A DNA stretch of 59,372 nucleotides from Glaciecola sp. GTDB lineage: Bacteria; Pseudomonadota; Gammaproteobacteria; Enterobacterales; Alteromonadaceae. Location: positions 1 to 59,372 of the forward strand of contig JAAZVZ010000003.1 in NCBI GenBank assembly GCA_018623155.1, written 5' to 3'. Below the pieces are notes generated by a model. It worked only from the letters and a program-made list of their open reading frames with translations, made no database searches and had not been told where the DNA came from. A program made the position numbers and the translations under genes. Below, piece by piece: positions 9,422 to 17,329 of the stretch (the stretch's first letter is position 1; each line of letters starts with the position of its first letter).

Positions 9422-10734
9422 AATGGATCACGGTAAGCTTCGCCCATCAAGGCTTCAATTTGTGCTCGGGTTTTGGGGACGCCACTGGTTAAAATCTCAC
9501 ACCCGTTGTGCTGCACGACGACATCATCTTCAATGCGAATACCTATCCCCTTGTACTGCTCAGGGCATTCACTATCTCTAGCAATATACAGTCCAGGTTC
9601 AATTGTCAGTACCATATTTGGTTGTAACTTTGTAGGCTCGCCTTTATGCTGGTAAATCCCTGCATCATGCACGTCCAGTCCCAAGAAGTGCCCAATCCCA
9701 TGCATGTAATAAGCACGATAGGTTTGCTGGTCGATATTGTCTTCAACGGTACCATGCAAAATCCCTAAATCAATCAACCCCGCGACTAAGACTTCAAGGG
9801 CTGCGTGTTGCATATCGGCAAATTGGTTTCCCGCCACACAACGCGCAATGGCCGCAGCCTGTGCAGCTAAGACCACATCATATAACTCTGCTTGAGCCGG
9901 ACTAAACTGACCATTGACCGGGAAAGTTCGGGTAATATCTGAGGCATACCCTTCATATTCACACCCTGCGTCAATCAATACCAAATCACCTTCGCGTAAA
10001 GGTTGGTTGTTGACCGTGTAATGCAGTATACAAGCGTTGTCACCGCCACCTACAATAGAATTATAAGCAGGCAAACGAGCCCCCTCTAACGCAAAGTGGT
10101 AATGCAAAACGGCTTCCAAAGTGGCTTCCGATAGACCTGGTTGACAGGCTCGCATGGCCGCTTTGTGCGCATTCGCCGCGATGTCACAACTGCGTCGAAT
10201 TAACGCAAGCTCCGCGTCACTCTTTTGCATTCTGCTACGATGTAATATTGGCGTGATATCAAATAGATTTACCGGTGCGGAATCGGGTGCCTTAGGCGTA
10301 TTACGCAATGACAGTAAGATGGGGTCTATGGTGTCCAAAAACACTCTTTGCTGGCCAAACATATACCCACATTGGCCAATCCCTCTAATGATATTGGGTA
10401 AGTGTTCGGATATCTCAGCAAAACCAAACGCTTTCGTCATCCCCAGAGTATCAGCCGCTTGCTCGACTCCTAAACGTCGTCCATGCCATATTTCTGCGGT
10501 TGGGTCCTTTTCTTGGCAAAATAAAATCGCTTCTTGAGTATCAGATACAAGCACCAAACACGCATTCTGTTCATTAAACCCAGTGAGGTAATAAAAGTCG
10601 CTGTCTTGACGAAATAAAAACTCAGTATCGTTGCTGCGTGTTTTTTCTGGTGCAGCAAAAATGACCGCATAACTATCGGGTGGCAAACTCTCTAATAAAG
10701 CTTTACGGCGCTGTGTAAACATGAGCGAATCCAT
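9403..10734 (-). CDS. pepP: Xaa-Pro aminopeptidase P
   Basis: Cytoplasmic dinuclear-metal peptidase (M24B) of 443 residues that releases N-terminal residues before proline. An N-terminal creatinase-like domain (about 1-165) precedes the pita-bread catalytic domain. The five metal ligands are visible in their motifs: the Asp pair (VLIDAGCEYEGYASDITRTF region), His in GIGHFLGLDVHD, Glu in TIEPGLY and Glu in GIRIEDDVV. The start codon overlaps the ygfB stop (TAATG), and an internal ATG four codons later is an alternative start. Second gene of the ygfB-pepP-ubiH operon. Confidence 0.95.
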   Translation of the reverse strand: MDSLMFTQRRKALLESLPPDSYAVIFAAPEKTRSNDTEFLFRQDSDFYYLTGFNEQNACLVLVSDTQEAILFCQEKDPTAEIWHGRRLGVEQAADTLGMTKAFGFAEISEHLPNIIRGIGQCGYMFGQQRVFLDTIDPILLSLRNTPKAPDSAPVNLFDITPILHRSRMQKSDAELALIRRSCDIAANAHKAAMRACQPGLSEATLEAVLHYHFALEGARLPAYNSIVGGGDNACILHYTVNNQPLREGDLVLIDAGCEYEGYASDITRTFPVNGQFSPAQAELYDVVLAAQAAAIARCVAGNQFADMQHAALEVLVAGLIDLGILHGTVEDNIDQQTYRAYYMHGIGHFLGLDVHDAGIYQHKGEPTKLQPNMVLTIEPGLYIARDSECPEQYKGIGIRIEDDVVVQHNGCEILTSGVPKTRAQIEALMGEAYRDPLCPSQA

Positions 10735-11273
10735 TAGTGCAAGGTGGGCTTTTCTTCACTTTCAGGGTGAAGCTCGTTAAAGCATAACATAGCTGTAATA
10801 CGCACATATTCTATGATTTCGGTCAATTCCGCCTCAATGTCTTCTTCGTCTTGTGGCGGTTCCATACGTGCGATTTGAGCTAAGTCTTCAATCCCTTCTT
10901 GGACATCTTCAGAACATTTTTTTAAGTTTGTTTGATGTAGACCAAAACCAGCGTTATAGCCATTGACCCAATTAATGAGCCCTAAGCCTTGAGCAGATAA
11001 GGGTTCATCTTCATCTGGAATGAATAACTGCAAGGCAAAATCATGGCTAGTGAGTTGCGAAACTAACTGTGTGAACGTCTGATTGAGCCCTTCCACGACC
11101 GGTTCAGGCATGGCGACACCATTGTTTACCAGATCAGCAAATACTGAGCGCCACTGCTTATCATCAGTAGACATACCGCCACACAACATCCCACAAATTA
11201 ATCCTTGCGCTTCCGCTCCATCAATCAAAATATCATGTTGTGCTAAGACCTTCGTCAGACCAATAAAATCCAT
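10734..11273 (-). CDS. ygfB: YgfB/UPF0149 family protein
   Basis: Acidic 179-residue protein of the UPF0149 (YgfB/YecA-type) family, recognised by the conserved AQGLICGMLCGG and LGLINWVNGYNAGFG segments and by its place directly before pepP. E. coli YgfB has no enzyme activity assigned; in Pseudomonas the homologue is linked to regulation of ampDh3 expression. A clear AGGTGAAC ribosome site precedes the ATG. It is the first gene of the ygfB-pepP-ubiH operon and is divergent from the 6S RNA gene. No lipoprotein or secretion signal is seen. Confidence 0.9.
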   Translation of the reverse strand: MDFIGLTKVLAQHDILIDGAEAQGLICGMLCGGMSTDDKQWRSVFADLVNNGVAMPEPVVEGLNQTFTQLVSQLTSHDFALQLFIPDEDEPLSAQGLGLINWVNGYNAGFGLHQTNLKKCSEDVQEGIEDLAQIARMEPPQDEEDIEAELTEIIEYVRITAMLCFNELHPESEEKPTLH

Positions 11274-11362
11274 AGTTCACCTTTTGTGTTTACATTCCAA
11301 GATGTTAGCAAAAACTCTGCAAATGATCTTCCTCAAAGCACACAAAATAAAAATTATTTCAC

Positions 11363-11390
11363 TAGACATTTAATTCCAGTTTGCTATTCT
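11363..11390 (+). promoter_or_regulatory. Sigma-70-like promoter of 6S RNA
   Basis: TAGACA (11363-11368), a 16-bp spacer and TATTCT (11385-11390) lie 6 bp before the predicted 5' end of the 6S RNA. The fit to the mapped start of the RNA homology supports it; the -35 is imperfect. Confidence 0.6.
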
Positions 11391-11396
11391 GAATTT

Positions 11397-11578
11397 GTCT
11401 CCTGGGGTGCGCGTTTGTACATACATGTCCCTGGCCGATGCTACTTTTTTAGGAAGTTGACTCGACTGCTTTTGTGTAAGCTTGACCCGTATCAAGAAAC
11501 CTACGGCAGTGATGATATTTCCGCCCTGAACATTTCGGCGTTCGGGCGAATTATGTGCGGCGGCATCTTGGGTGATCC
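11397..11578 (+). ncRNA. ssrS: 6S RNA
   Basis: About 182 nt, close to the 184 nt of E. coli 6S RNA. Recognised by two blocks that resemble the E. coli gene: near the 5' end TGTCCCTGGCCGATGCTA (11425-11442), and at the 3' end TGCGGCGGCATCTTGGGTGA (11555-11574). The ends pair into the closing stem (GTCTCCTGGGGTGC with GCATCTTGGGTGAT, using several G-U pairs), and an internal Cys-loop-like GAACATTTCGGCGTTC hairpin (11528-11543) is also visible. It sits between ygfB and the fau gene, the known 6S neighbourhood. 6S RNA binds sigma-70 RNA polymerase in stationary phase as a promoter mimic. The end points are estimated from pairing and may shift by a few bases. Confidence 0.9.
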
Positions 11579-11584
11579 ATCTTT

Positions 11585-11612
11585 TTGCGTACGCAACATT
11601 TCGTATTATACT
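11585..11612 (+). promoter_or_regulatory. Possible promoter of the ribokinase gene
   Basis: TTGCGT (11585-11590), 16 bp, TATACT (11607-11612), located just after the 6S RNA and 36 bp before the ribokinase ATG. The -35 overlaps the palindrome TGCGTACGCA, which could serve as an operator. No strong terminator separates it from 6S RNA, so read-through is also possible. Confidence 0.5.
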
Positions 11613-11647
11613 AACCATAACAATAACGACTCTAAGACCCTAGACAG

Positions 11648-12541
11648 ATGGCTATTATCAATTTTGGCTCAATTAATATTGACCATGTTTATCAAGTTCC
11701 TCATTTTGTTCAGCCGGGTGAAACACTCGATACCACTGATTATCAAATTTTACTCGGGGGGAAAGGTGCGAACCAATCCATTGCACTCGCCAAAGCTGGC
11801 GCCGACGTTTTACATGTCGGCTACATCAACGAAAATGATGTGCAGTTTAAGCAAGAAATGATCAAACTCGGGATCAATGGACGCTATATCCAATGCACTT
11901 CGACTGCCTCTGGACATGCGATCATTCAAGTAACACCCAGTGGCGAAAACGCGATTTTTATCTTTGGTGGAGCGAACCGCCTCATCAATGAAAAAGACAT
12001 TCAACGAGCGTTATTTGACGCCAACGAAGACGACTGGGTCCTGTTGCAAAACGAAACCACAGGCACCAAAGCGGTACTAGAGCAAGCAAAAGCCAAAGGC
12101 TTAAAGGTTGCCTTCAACCCAGCCCCAATGACCGCCGATATCCACGATTTGGACATGCAGCTTATCGATTTATTAATTGTCAACGAAATAGAAGCCGCAG
12201 AATTGGCGGGAAGTGACCACTATGACGACATTGTGATGTTCATTGAAGACCGTTTTGCGCATGGCTCTGTTTTGTTGACGCTCGGGAAGCAAGGTGTCGA
12301 ATGGTTCAGTCAAGGCGAACATATCGAGTATCCGGCGTTTACGGTGGCTGCCGTAGACACCACTGCCGCAGGTGATACCTTTATCGGCTTCTTTTTAGCG
12401 CATTATCAAATCCATCAGCAACCCCAGCAAGCAATACGACATGCCTGCGCAGCGTCTGCGATTGCGGTCACACGAGTCGGGGCTGCGCCCTCCATTCCGA
12501 CTCATGATGAAGTCTTACAATTTTTAGCGGAGCATGGATAA
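11648..12541 (+). CDS. rbsK: Ribokinase
   Basis: PfkB-family sugar kinase of 297 residues that should convert ribose and ATP to ribose-5-phosphate. Visible motifs are the N-terminal NFGSINIDHVY substrate strand, GGKGANQSIALAKAGA (PfkB signature 1, about 38-53) and DTTAAGDTFIGFF (signature 2 with the catalytic Asp, about 238-250). No strong ribosome site precedes the ATG. It overlaps the nucleoside hydrolase by 8 bp or stops just before that gene's second possible ATG, so the two are coupled. A related PfkB substrate cannot be excluded, but the nucleoside hydrolase partner favours ribose. Confidence 0.88.
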   Translation: MAIINFGSINIDHVYQVPHFVQPGETLDTTDYQILLGGKGANQSIALAKAGADVLHVGYINENDVQFKQEMIKLGINGRYIQCTSTASGHAIIQVTPSGENAIFIFGGANRLINEKDIQRALFDANEDDWVLLQNETTGTKAVLEQAKAKGLKVAFNPAPMTADIHDLDMQLIDLLIVNEIEAAELAGSDHYDDIVMFIEDRFAHGSVLLTLGKQGVEWFSQGEHIEYPAFTVAAVDTTAAGDTFIGFFLAHYQIHQQPQQAIRHACAASAIAVTRVGAAPSIPTHDEVLQFLAEHG

Positions 12542-13487
12542 AATGAGCAAACATAAAATCATTTTGGATACGGATCCCGGTATCGATGATGCAATGGCCA
12601 TATTTTTTGCTTTTCAGCACCCTGACATTGACGTATTGGGGCTGACCACGGTATACGGCAATGTTCCCGTAGCAATGGCTGCACAAAATGCACTTCGCTT
12701 ATGTGATCTTGCTGAACAAGATATCCCGGTTACCCAAGGCGTGGCGATGCCATGGGTTGGACCTGAGTCAACCTATGCCCATTTTGTTCATGGTGAGAAC
12801 GGATTTGGCGATATCCCTGTTGAAGCGCCTAAACGTGAATTAGATCCTCGTCCGGCGGCGCAATTTATCGTTGATATGGCTCGTCAATATCCCGGAGAGA
12901 TTACACTTGTTGCAGTCGGTCCACTTGGTAATTTAGCCACCGCCTTACATCTCGAACCCAATCTGCCAAAGTTGATTAAGCAAGTCTATATCATGGGCGG
13001 AGCGGCTTTTGTCAAAGGTAACGTGACCCCTCTGGCCGAAGCCAATATATGGAATGATGCCCATGCCGCAGCAAAAGTCTTTGCCGCAGATTGGGAGTTA
13101 ACCATGTTTGGTTTAGATGTTACTTATGACATTCCATTTGAGCCCGATTTTGTCAATATTCTTGCAGAAGCCAACCCAACCTTGGGTAGCTTTGTGCGAG
13201 ATTCGTCTCAGTTCTATATGGATTTTTACTCGCAAGGCAAAGACCAACGTGTATGTTATTTTCACGATGTATTTCCACTCGCTTACCTAGTCAAACCAAG
13301 TTTGTTTACATTTACTCAAGGACACGCCAAAGTGGGGTTAGGAGAACTCGACCGCGGCCAAACGAGTTTGGCACCCAGAGGCTCTACACCGAGTCCAATT
13401 TGGCTTGATGCTCCCCTTATCAATGTTGCAACGGGATTTGATCACATGAGTTTGGTCGAATTACTGATCGATACTTATGCATTGTAG
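12534..13487 (+). CDS. Inosine/uridine-preferring nucleoside hydrolase
   Basis: Ribonucleoside N-hydrolase of up to 317 residues (start 12534, or 12543 with better spacing to GGAG). It cleaves nucleosides to base plus ribose. It carries the calcium-binding signature DTDPGIDDAMA near the N-terminus, the MGGAAFVKGN segment, and the EANIWNDAHAA segment that holds a second set of active-site ligands. The product ribose is the substrate of the preceding kinase, and rpiA lies 0.6 kb downstream. No signal peptide is present, so it acts in the cytoplasm. Which of the Rih subtypes (A, B or C) it matches is not clear. Confidence 0.9.
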   Translation: MDKMSKHKIILDTDPGIDDAMAIFFAFQHPDIDVLGLTTVYGNVPVAMAAQNALRLCDLAEQDIPVTQGVAMPWVGPESTYAHFVHGENGFGDIPVEAPKRELDPRPAAQFIVDMARQYPGEITLVAVGPLGNLATALHLEPNLPKLIKQVYIMGGAAFVKGNVTPLAEANIWNDAHAAAKVFAADWELTMFGLDVTYDIPFEPDFVNILAEANPTLGSFVRDSSQFYMDFYSQGKDQRVCYFHDVFPLAYLVKPSLFTFTQGHAKVGLGELDRGQTSLAPRGSTPSPIWLDAPLINVATGFDHMSLVELLIDTYAL

Positions 13488-13497
13488 GTTACTATAA

Positions 13498-14085
13498 ATG
13501 ACCAAACACGAACTGCGTCAACAATTGCGTAATACCAGAAAAAGCTTCACCCTAGGTTATCAACGCGATGTTGCGCTAAAAGTGTGTACACAACTTCAAA
13601 ACCAATCTTTTATGTCACAAAGCGAACACTTGGCTATTTACCTCGCTTTTGATGGTGAGGTGTCCATGCAAGAGACCTGTGAGTGGGCTTGGGAACACGA
13701 TAAAAAAGTCTATTTACCCATCCTTGATCCAAATCAAGAAGGCCGTTTATTATTTCAACGTTATACTGATAAAAGTCGGATGACGCGAAATAAATTTGGG
13801 ATTGAAGAGCCAATCATCGACTATGATTCCACTGTGTTACCAAACACTCTAGATGTTATTTGTGCCCCTCTCGTTGGCTTTGACCAAAACTGTATGCGCT
13901 TTGGTATGGGCGGAGGATATTATGACCGAACGCTATCTGATGTAGTGGCAAAACCTCACAGACCGATATACGTTGGCATCGCACATAGTGTGCAACAAGT
14001 TGCCAATTTACCGACTGCCTCTTGGGATATACCAATGGATTATATTATTACTGAACAAAAGGTTTTTGTGCGACAAACTCCCTAG
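13498..14085 (+). CDS. fau: 5-formyltetrahydrofolate cyclo-ligase
   Basis: ATP-dependent enzyme (YgfA/MTHFS family, 195 residues) that turns 5-formyl-THF into 5,10-methenyl-THF. The family signature GMGGGYYDRTL is present (about 138-148), preceded by the VGFDQNCMRFG stretch, and the basic N-terminal helix (LRQQLRNTRKS) is typical. In many gammaproteobacteria this gene directly follows 6S RNA; here ribokinase and nucleoside hydrolase genes lie between. It starts 10 bp after the hydrolase stop, so it probably belongs to the same transcript. Confidence 0.93.
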   Translation: MTKHELRQQLRNTRKSFTLGYQRDVALKVCTQLQNQSFMSQSEHLAIYLAFDGEVSMQETCEWAWEHDKKVYLPILDPNQEGRLLFQRYTDKSRMTRNKFGIEEPIIDYDSTVLPNTLDVICAPLVGFDQNCMRFGMGGGYYDRTLSDVVAKPHRPIYVGIAHSVQQVANLPTASWDIPMDYIITEQKVFVRQTP

Positions 14086-14123
14086 GGTAAAATACTGATA
14101 TGAACGACTCATTGAGAAACACT

Positions 14124-14780
14124 ATGACACAAGATGTTAAGAAAAAAGCAGCGGCTTTAGCTGCAATTGAATATGTAAAAGACGGCGATATTATTGGTGT
14201 GGGTACCGGTTCGACGGTCAATCATTTTATTGCTGCACTCGCTGCTAAAAAGCATCTGATCGAAGGAGCTGTGTCGAGTTCTGAAGAATCCACCAAGCGC
14301 CTAGAAGCTTTAGGCATCGAAGTATTTGATTTGAACAGTGTGGATCAATTTGACATTTATGTGGATGGCGCAGATGAAATCACCGAGCACAAACACATGA
14401 TCAAAGGCGGTGGCGCTGCACTCACTCGAGAAAAAATCGTTGCAGCCGTGGCCAAACAATTTATTTGTATCATCGATGATTCTAAACAAGTGGGTGTGTT
14501 AGGCGATTTTCCATTACCGGTCGAAGTCATCCCAATGGCGCGTTCATATGTCGCCAGAGAGCTTGTCAAATTAGGAGGCGACCCAGTCTATCGCGAAGGG
14601 GTCGTAACCGATAATGGCAACGTCATTTTAGACGTTCATAATTTAGAAATACTAGAACCGCGAACACTCGAAGCACAAATCAACCAGATCGTTGGCGTCG
14701 TGACCAATGGATTATTCGCGCAACGTGGAGCGGACCTTGTGCTTGTCGCCAGCGATGATGGTGTCACAACGATCAAGTAA
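14124..14780 (+). CDS. rpiA: Ribose-5-phosphate isomerase A
   Basis: Interconverts ribose-5-phosphate and ribulose-5-phosphate in the pentose phosphate pathway; 218 residues. Motifs are [12 protein letters not shown] near the N-terminus, the DGADEI active-site segment and [14 protein letters not shown]. The frame opens at 14100, but the ATG at 14124 (MTQDVKKKA) aligns with the E. coli start and has GAG 8 nt upstream. Only 38 bp separate the fau stop from this start, so it may be the last gene of the rbsK-rih-fau-rpiA run. Confidence 0.95.
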   Translation: MTQDVKKKAAALAAIEYVKDGDIIGVGTGSTVNHFIAALAAKKHLIEGAVSSSEESTKRLEALGIEVFDLNSVDQFDIYVDGADEITEHKHMIKGGGAALTREKIVAAVAKQFICIIDDSKQVGVLGDFPLPVEVIPMARSYVARELVKLGGDPVYREGVVTDNGNVILDVHNLEILEPRTLEAQINQIVGVVTNGLFAQRGADLVLVASDDGVTTIK

Positions 14781-14824
14781 CCCGTTTTGCAATTAAGTCT
14801 ACCATAGACCAAAAAGGACTATCC

Positions 14825-14845
14825 TTAGCAACGGAACTTTGCTAA
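14825..14845. repeat. Inverted repeat between rpiA and serA
   Basis: TTAGCAA-CGGAACT-TTGCTAA: 7-bp perfect arms around a 7-nt spacer, 73 bp before the serA ATG. There is no T-run after it, so it is a poor terminator; an operator in the serA promoter region is more likely. The binding protein is unknown. Confidence 0.4.
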
Positions 14846-14917
14846 ATTGCGCACTTAAACATTTTGGACGTCTAGATGTCTCAATCAGCGTCAAACGTAA
14901 TACAGGAACGCAACCGC

Positions 14918-16147
14918 ATGAGCAAAGTGTCATTGCCTAAAGACAAAATCAAAATCCTTCTACTAGAAGGCGTACACCAAAGTGCTGTAGATACCTTACA
15001 GAGCAATGGTTACAGCAACATTGAATACCTCAAGACATCTCTTCCTGAAGATGAGTTGATTGAGAAAATGCAAGATGTGCACTTTGTCGGTATTCGTTCA
15101 CGGACTCAAATCACAGAAAATGTGGTTGCCAATTCACCCAAGCTCATCGCAATAGGGTGTTTTTGTATCGGTACCAATCAGGTCGACCTAAAAGCAACAC
15201 AAATTCGTGGTATTCCAGTATTTAATGCGCCATTTTCCAATACTCGTTCTGTTGCGGAGTTGGTGTTAGGCAGTTTGATTTTGTTATTGCGTGGGATCCC
15301 ATCGAAGAACGCCAAAGCACACCGTGGCGAGTGGGAAAAAAGTGCGGTCGGCTCATACGAGGCGCGAGGTAAAACACTTGGCATCATTGGGTATGGTCAC
15401 ATTGGTACGCAACTGTCTATTCTTGCCGAGCATCTTGGCATGCGGGTTCAGTTCTTTGATATTGAAGATAAGTTGGTATTGGGTAATGCAGTCCAAATCA
15501 AAACATTGAAAAAGCTACTGAACACATCTGACGTTATCAGCTTACACGTTCCTGAAACGGCTGATACCCAAGATATGATTGGCGCAGCAGAACTTGCAGA
15601 GATGAAAGACGGCGCAATTTTGATCAATGCAGCACGTGGTACAGTGGTTGATATTGACGCACTTTCTCAGGCACTTGAATCAGGCAAACTGAATGGCGCA
15701 CTTGTCGATGTATTCCCTGTCGAACCTAAGTCAAACAATGAAGAATTTGAATCACCACTGCGCAAATTTGATAATGTTATCTTAACGCCACACGTTGGTG
15801 GCTCCACACAAGAAGCGCAAGAAAATATTGGGATTGAGGTAGCCGGTAAGTTAGCGAAGTACTCTGATAATGGCTCTACGCTTTCAGCTGTAAACTTCCC
15901 AGAGGTTTCTCTACCTGGTCATGCGAAACATTCTCGTTTGTTACACATTCACCAAAATGCACCTGGTGTATTGACACAAATCAACCAAGCTTTTGCCAAA
16001 GAAGGGATCAATATCGCCGCTCAGTATCTGCAAACTAATGAGAACATTGGTTATGTTGTATTGGAAGTGGAAACGGATCGCGCTGAAGATGCCTTTGCTG
16101 AACTCGTACAAATCAAAGGCACCATCAAAACGCGTATATTGTTCTAA
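14918..16147 (+). CDS. serA: D-3-phosphoglycerate dehydrogenase
   Basis: First enzyme of serine synthesis, oxidising 3-phosphoglycerate with NAD. It is 409 residues from the ATG at 14918 (MSKVSLPKDKIK, which aligns with E. coli SerA; the frame is open from 14876). Order of parts: catalytic domain with CIGTNQVDL and SNTRSVAELV, NAD-binding GYGHIGTQL, catalytic-His segment LTPHVGGSTQEAQEN, and a C-terminal ACT domain beginning around RLLHIHQNAPGVL that should give serine feedback inhibition. It converges with the DUF481 gene and the two stop codons overlap by 4 bp. Confidence 0.96.
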   Translation: MSKVSLPKDKIKILLLEGVHQSAVDTLQSNGYSNIEYLKTSLPEDELIEKMQDVHFVGIRSRTQITENVVANSPKLIAIGCFCIGTNQVDLKATQIRGIPVFNAPFSNTRSVAELVLGSLILLLRGIPSKNAKAHRGEWEKSAVGSYEARGKTLGIIGYGHIGTQLSILAEHLGMRVQFFDIEDKLVLGNAVQIKTLKKLLNTSDVISLHVPETADTQDMIGAAELAEMKDGAILINAARGTVVDIDALSQALESGKLNGALVDVFPVEPKSNNEEFESPLRKFDNVILTPHVGGSTQEAQENIGIEVAGKLAKYSDNGSTLSAVNFPEVSLPGHAKHSRLLHIHQNAPGVLTQINQAFAKEGINIAAQYLQTNENIGYVVLEVETDRAEDAFAELVQIKGTIKTRILF

Positions 16148-16872
16148 AAGAAGCTATATACCAGGGTCACGGAAGTTTCTGTATCGAGATTTTCGCGGCC
16201 CTCATCCACTTCGGTATTGTGGTCTAACTTTAATGACACCTTCATGGATAAACCATTAGACAGTTTTGCACTCACCGACGTTTTTGACCGGGATTTGACA
16301 TTATCTTCACCGTATTCGGTACTGAACACTTGTGTGAGTTTGGCGTTATCAGATAATTTATAGGAATAGTCAAACGCACCACGCACAATCACACTACTCA
16401 AGTCGTCGCCCATTTGATCCTCAGCAAAGCTATAACCTGGACCAATTGAATAACTGAACGTTTGTTGTTCCGTATCAATGACTTTTTCATTCCAACCAAG
16501 TGCAACCGTAGACTGAAAAGCAAAATTTGAGAAGCGATCATCTTCATATGAGGCGAATGCGAATAATCGTTGTCTTGGGTTGTTTAATTTGTAGTTACCT
16601 TGACCAGACAGGAAGAACTTTTGGGCCGTAGTCTCGGTACCATTTTCTAATTCGTCTTGTTTATACAAAACTTCAGCAGTGTACCCATTACTCCAATCCT
16701 GTAACTCTTGAGTACTCTTGAGTCCTGCGGATAACGATGTCGTCTCAGTATTCCCTGACGTCAATATAAAGCCAAATTCACCGTCCATTGTGAACGGTTT
16801 TGGGGCATCCTCTGCGTGGGCATTGGCACCAATTAATACGGCTGCTATAACGCTAGCGAGTCGTAATTTCAT
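16144..16872 (-). CDS. DUF481 family outer-membrane protein (YdiY-like)
   Basis: A 242-residue protein with a clear Sec signal peptide (ANAHA cleavage near residue 20) and about a dozen alternating strands ending in the aromatic C-terminus TLVYSFF, a typical outer-membrane beta-barrel signal. The segments NTETTSLSAGLKST and ENLDTETSVTLVYSF fit the DUF481/YdiY family (named by recall). Its function is unknown; YdiY is an acid-inducible barrel. It is convergent with serA, the stops overlap by 4 bp and no terminator lies between, so the transcripts probably overlap. Confidence 0.85.
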   Translation of the reverse strand: MKLRLASVIAAVLIGANAHAEDAPKPFTMDGEFGFILTSGNTETTSLSAGLKSTQELQDWSNGYTAEVLYKQDELENGTETTAQKFFLSGQGNYKLNNPRQRLFAFASYEDDRFSNFAFQSTVALGWNEKVIDTEQQTFSYSIGPGYSFAEDQMGDDLSSVIVRGAFDYSYKLSDNAKLTQVFSTEYGEDNVKSRSKTSVSAKLSNGLSMKVSLKLDHNTEVDEGRENLDTETSVTLVYSFF

Positions 16873-16972
16873 AAATATTCCTGCTTTTTTATCAATATAA
16901 TAAGGTTGTGTGATAGCGTGTATTTTAGTTCAGAATGCGTGAATGAACCAGCATTGAAATACCGTGATTTGG

Positions 16973-17236
16973 TTAAAACAAAGAATCTTGCTGTGGAAGC
17001 GATTCTTGGACTGAGTCTGCCGGTGTGGTGATTGATTGGCTTTGCTTCCGTTTGAGATATGACGCTTTGCGCCTAGCGCATGCATCATTAATTTGTTTAC
17101 GTGTATTGTTATCGATATTTAGCCAGTGCAACCTTTCATCTCGCGAGCGAAAACAACCTGTGCAATAGCCTCTTGGGCCATTGGTACACACTCCGATACA
17201 AGGACTTGGGACTTCAAAGATTTCAATTTGACGCAT
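16973..17236 (-). CDS. DUF1289 family small cysteine-rich protein
   Basis: About 87 residues. The N-terminal half has the DUF1289 signature SPCIGVCTNGPRGYCTGCFRS with four cysteines spaced like a small metal site, followed by a helix (DERLHWLNIDNNTRKQI). The tail is basic then polar. ATG at 17236 is chosen over a GTG five codons upstream because it gives the usual start-to-motif distance. E. coli YdhL is a homologue of unknown function. It lies in the 0.5-kb gap between the DUF481 gene and the lpd terminator. Confidence 0.8.
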   Translation of the reverse strand: MRQIEIFEVPSPCIGVCTNGPRGYCTGCFRSRDERLHWLNIDNNTRKQINDACARRKASYLKRKQSQSITTPADSVQESLPQQDSLF

Positions 17237-17270
17237 AGTGTTAAGATACACAACTTTTTTGAATTTACAA

Positions 17271-17305
17271 AAAAAACCTGACTTAGAAACTAAATCAGGC
17301 TTTTT
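17271..17305 (-). terminator. Rho-independent terminator of lpd
   Basis: On the minus strand, CCTGATTTAG-TTT-CTAAGTCAGG followed by an eight-base T-run, 25 bp after the lpd stop. The stem has one mismatch. It ends the pdhR-aceEF-lpd or lpd transcript before the DUF1289 gene. Confidence 0.9.
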
Positions 17306-17329
17306 GTAACACCTTAAGCGTTCAGAAAG

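Noticed and set aside
11286-11861. 191-residue plus-strand frame before and into the ribokinase gene
   Set aside because: It runs through the 6S RNA and reads the ribokinase start in another frame; no ribosome site or family resemblance.
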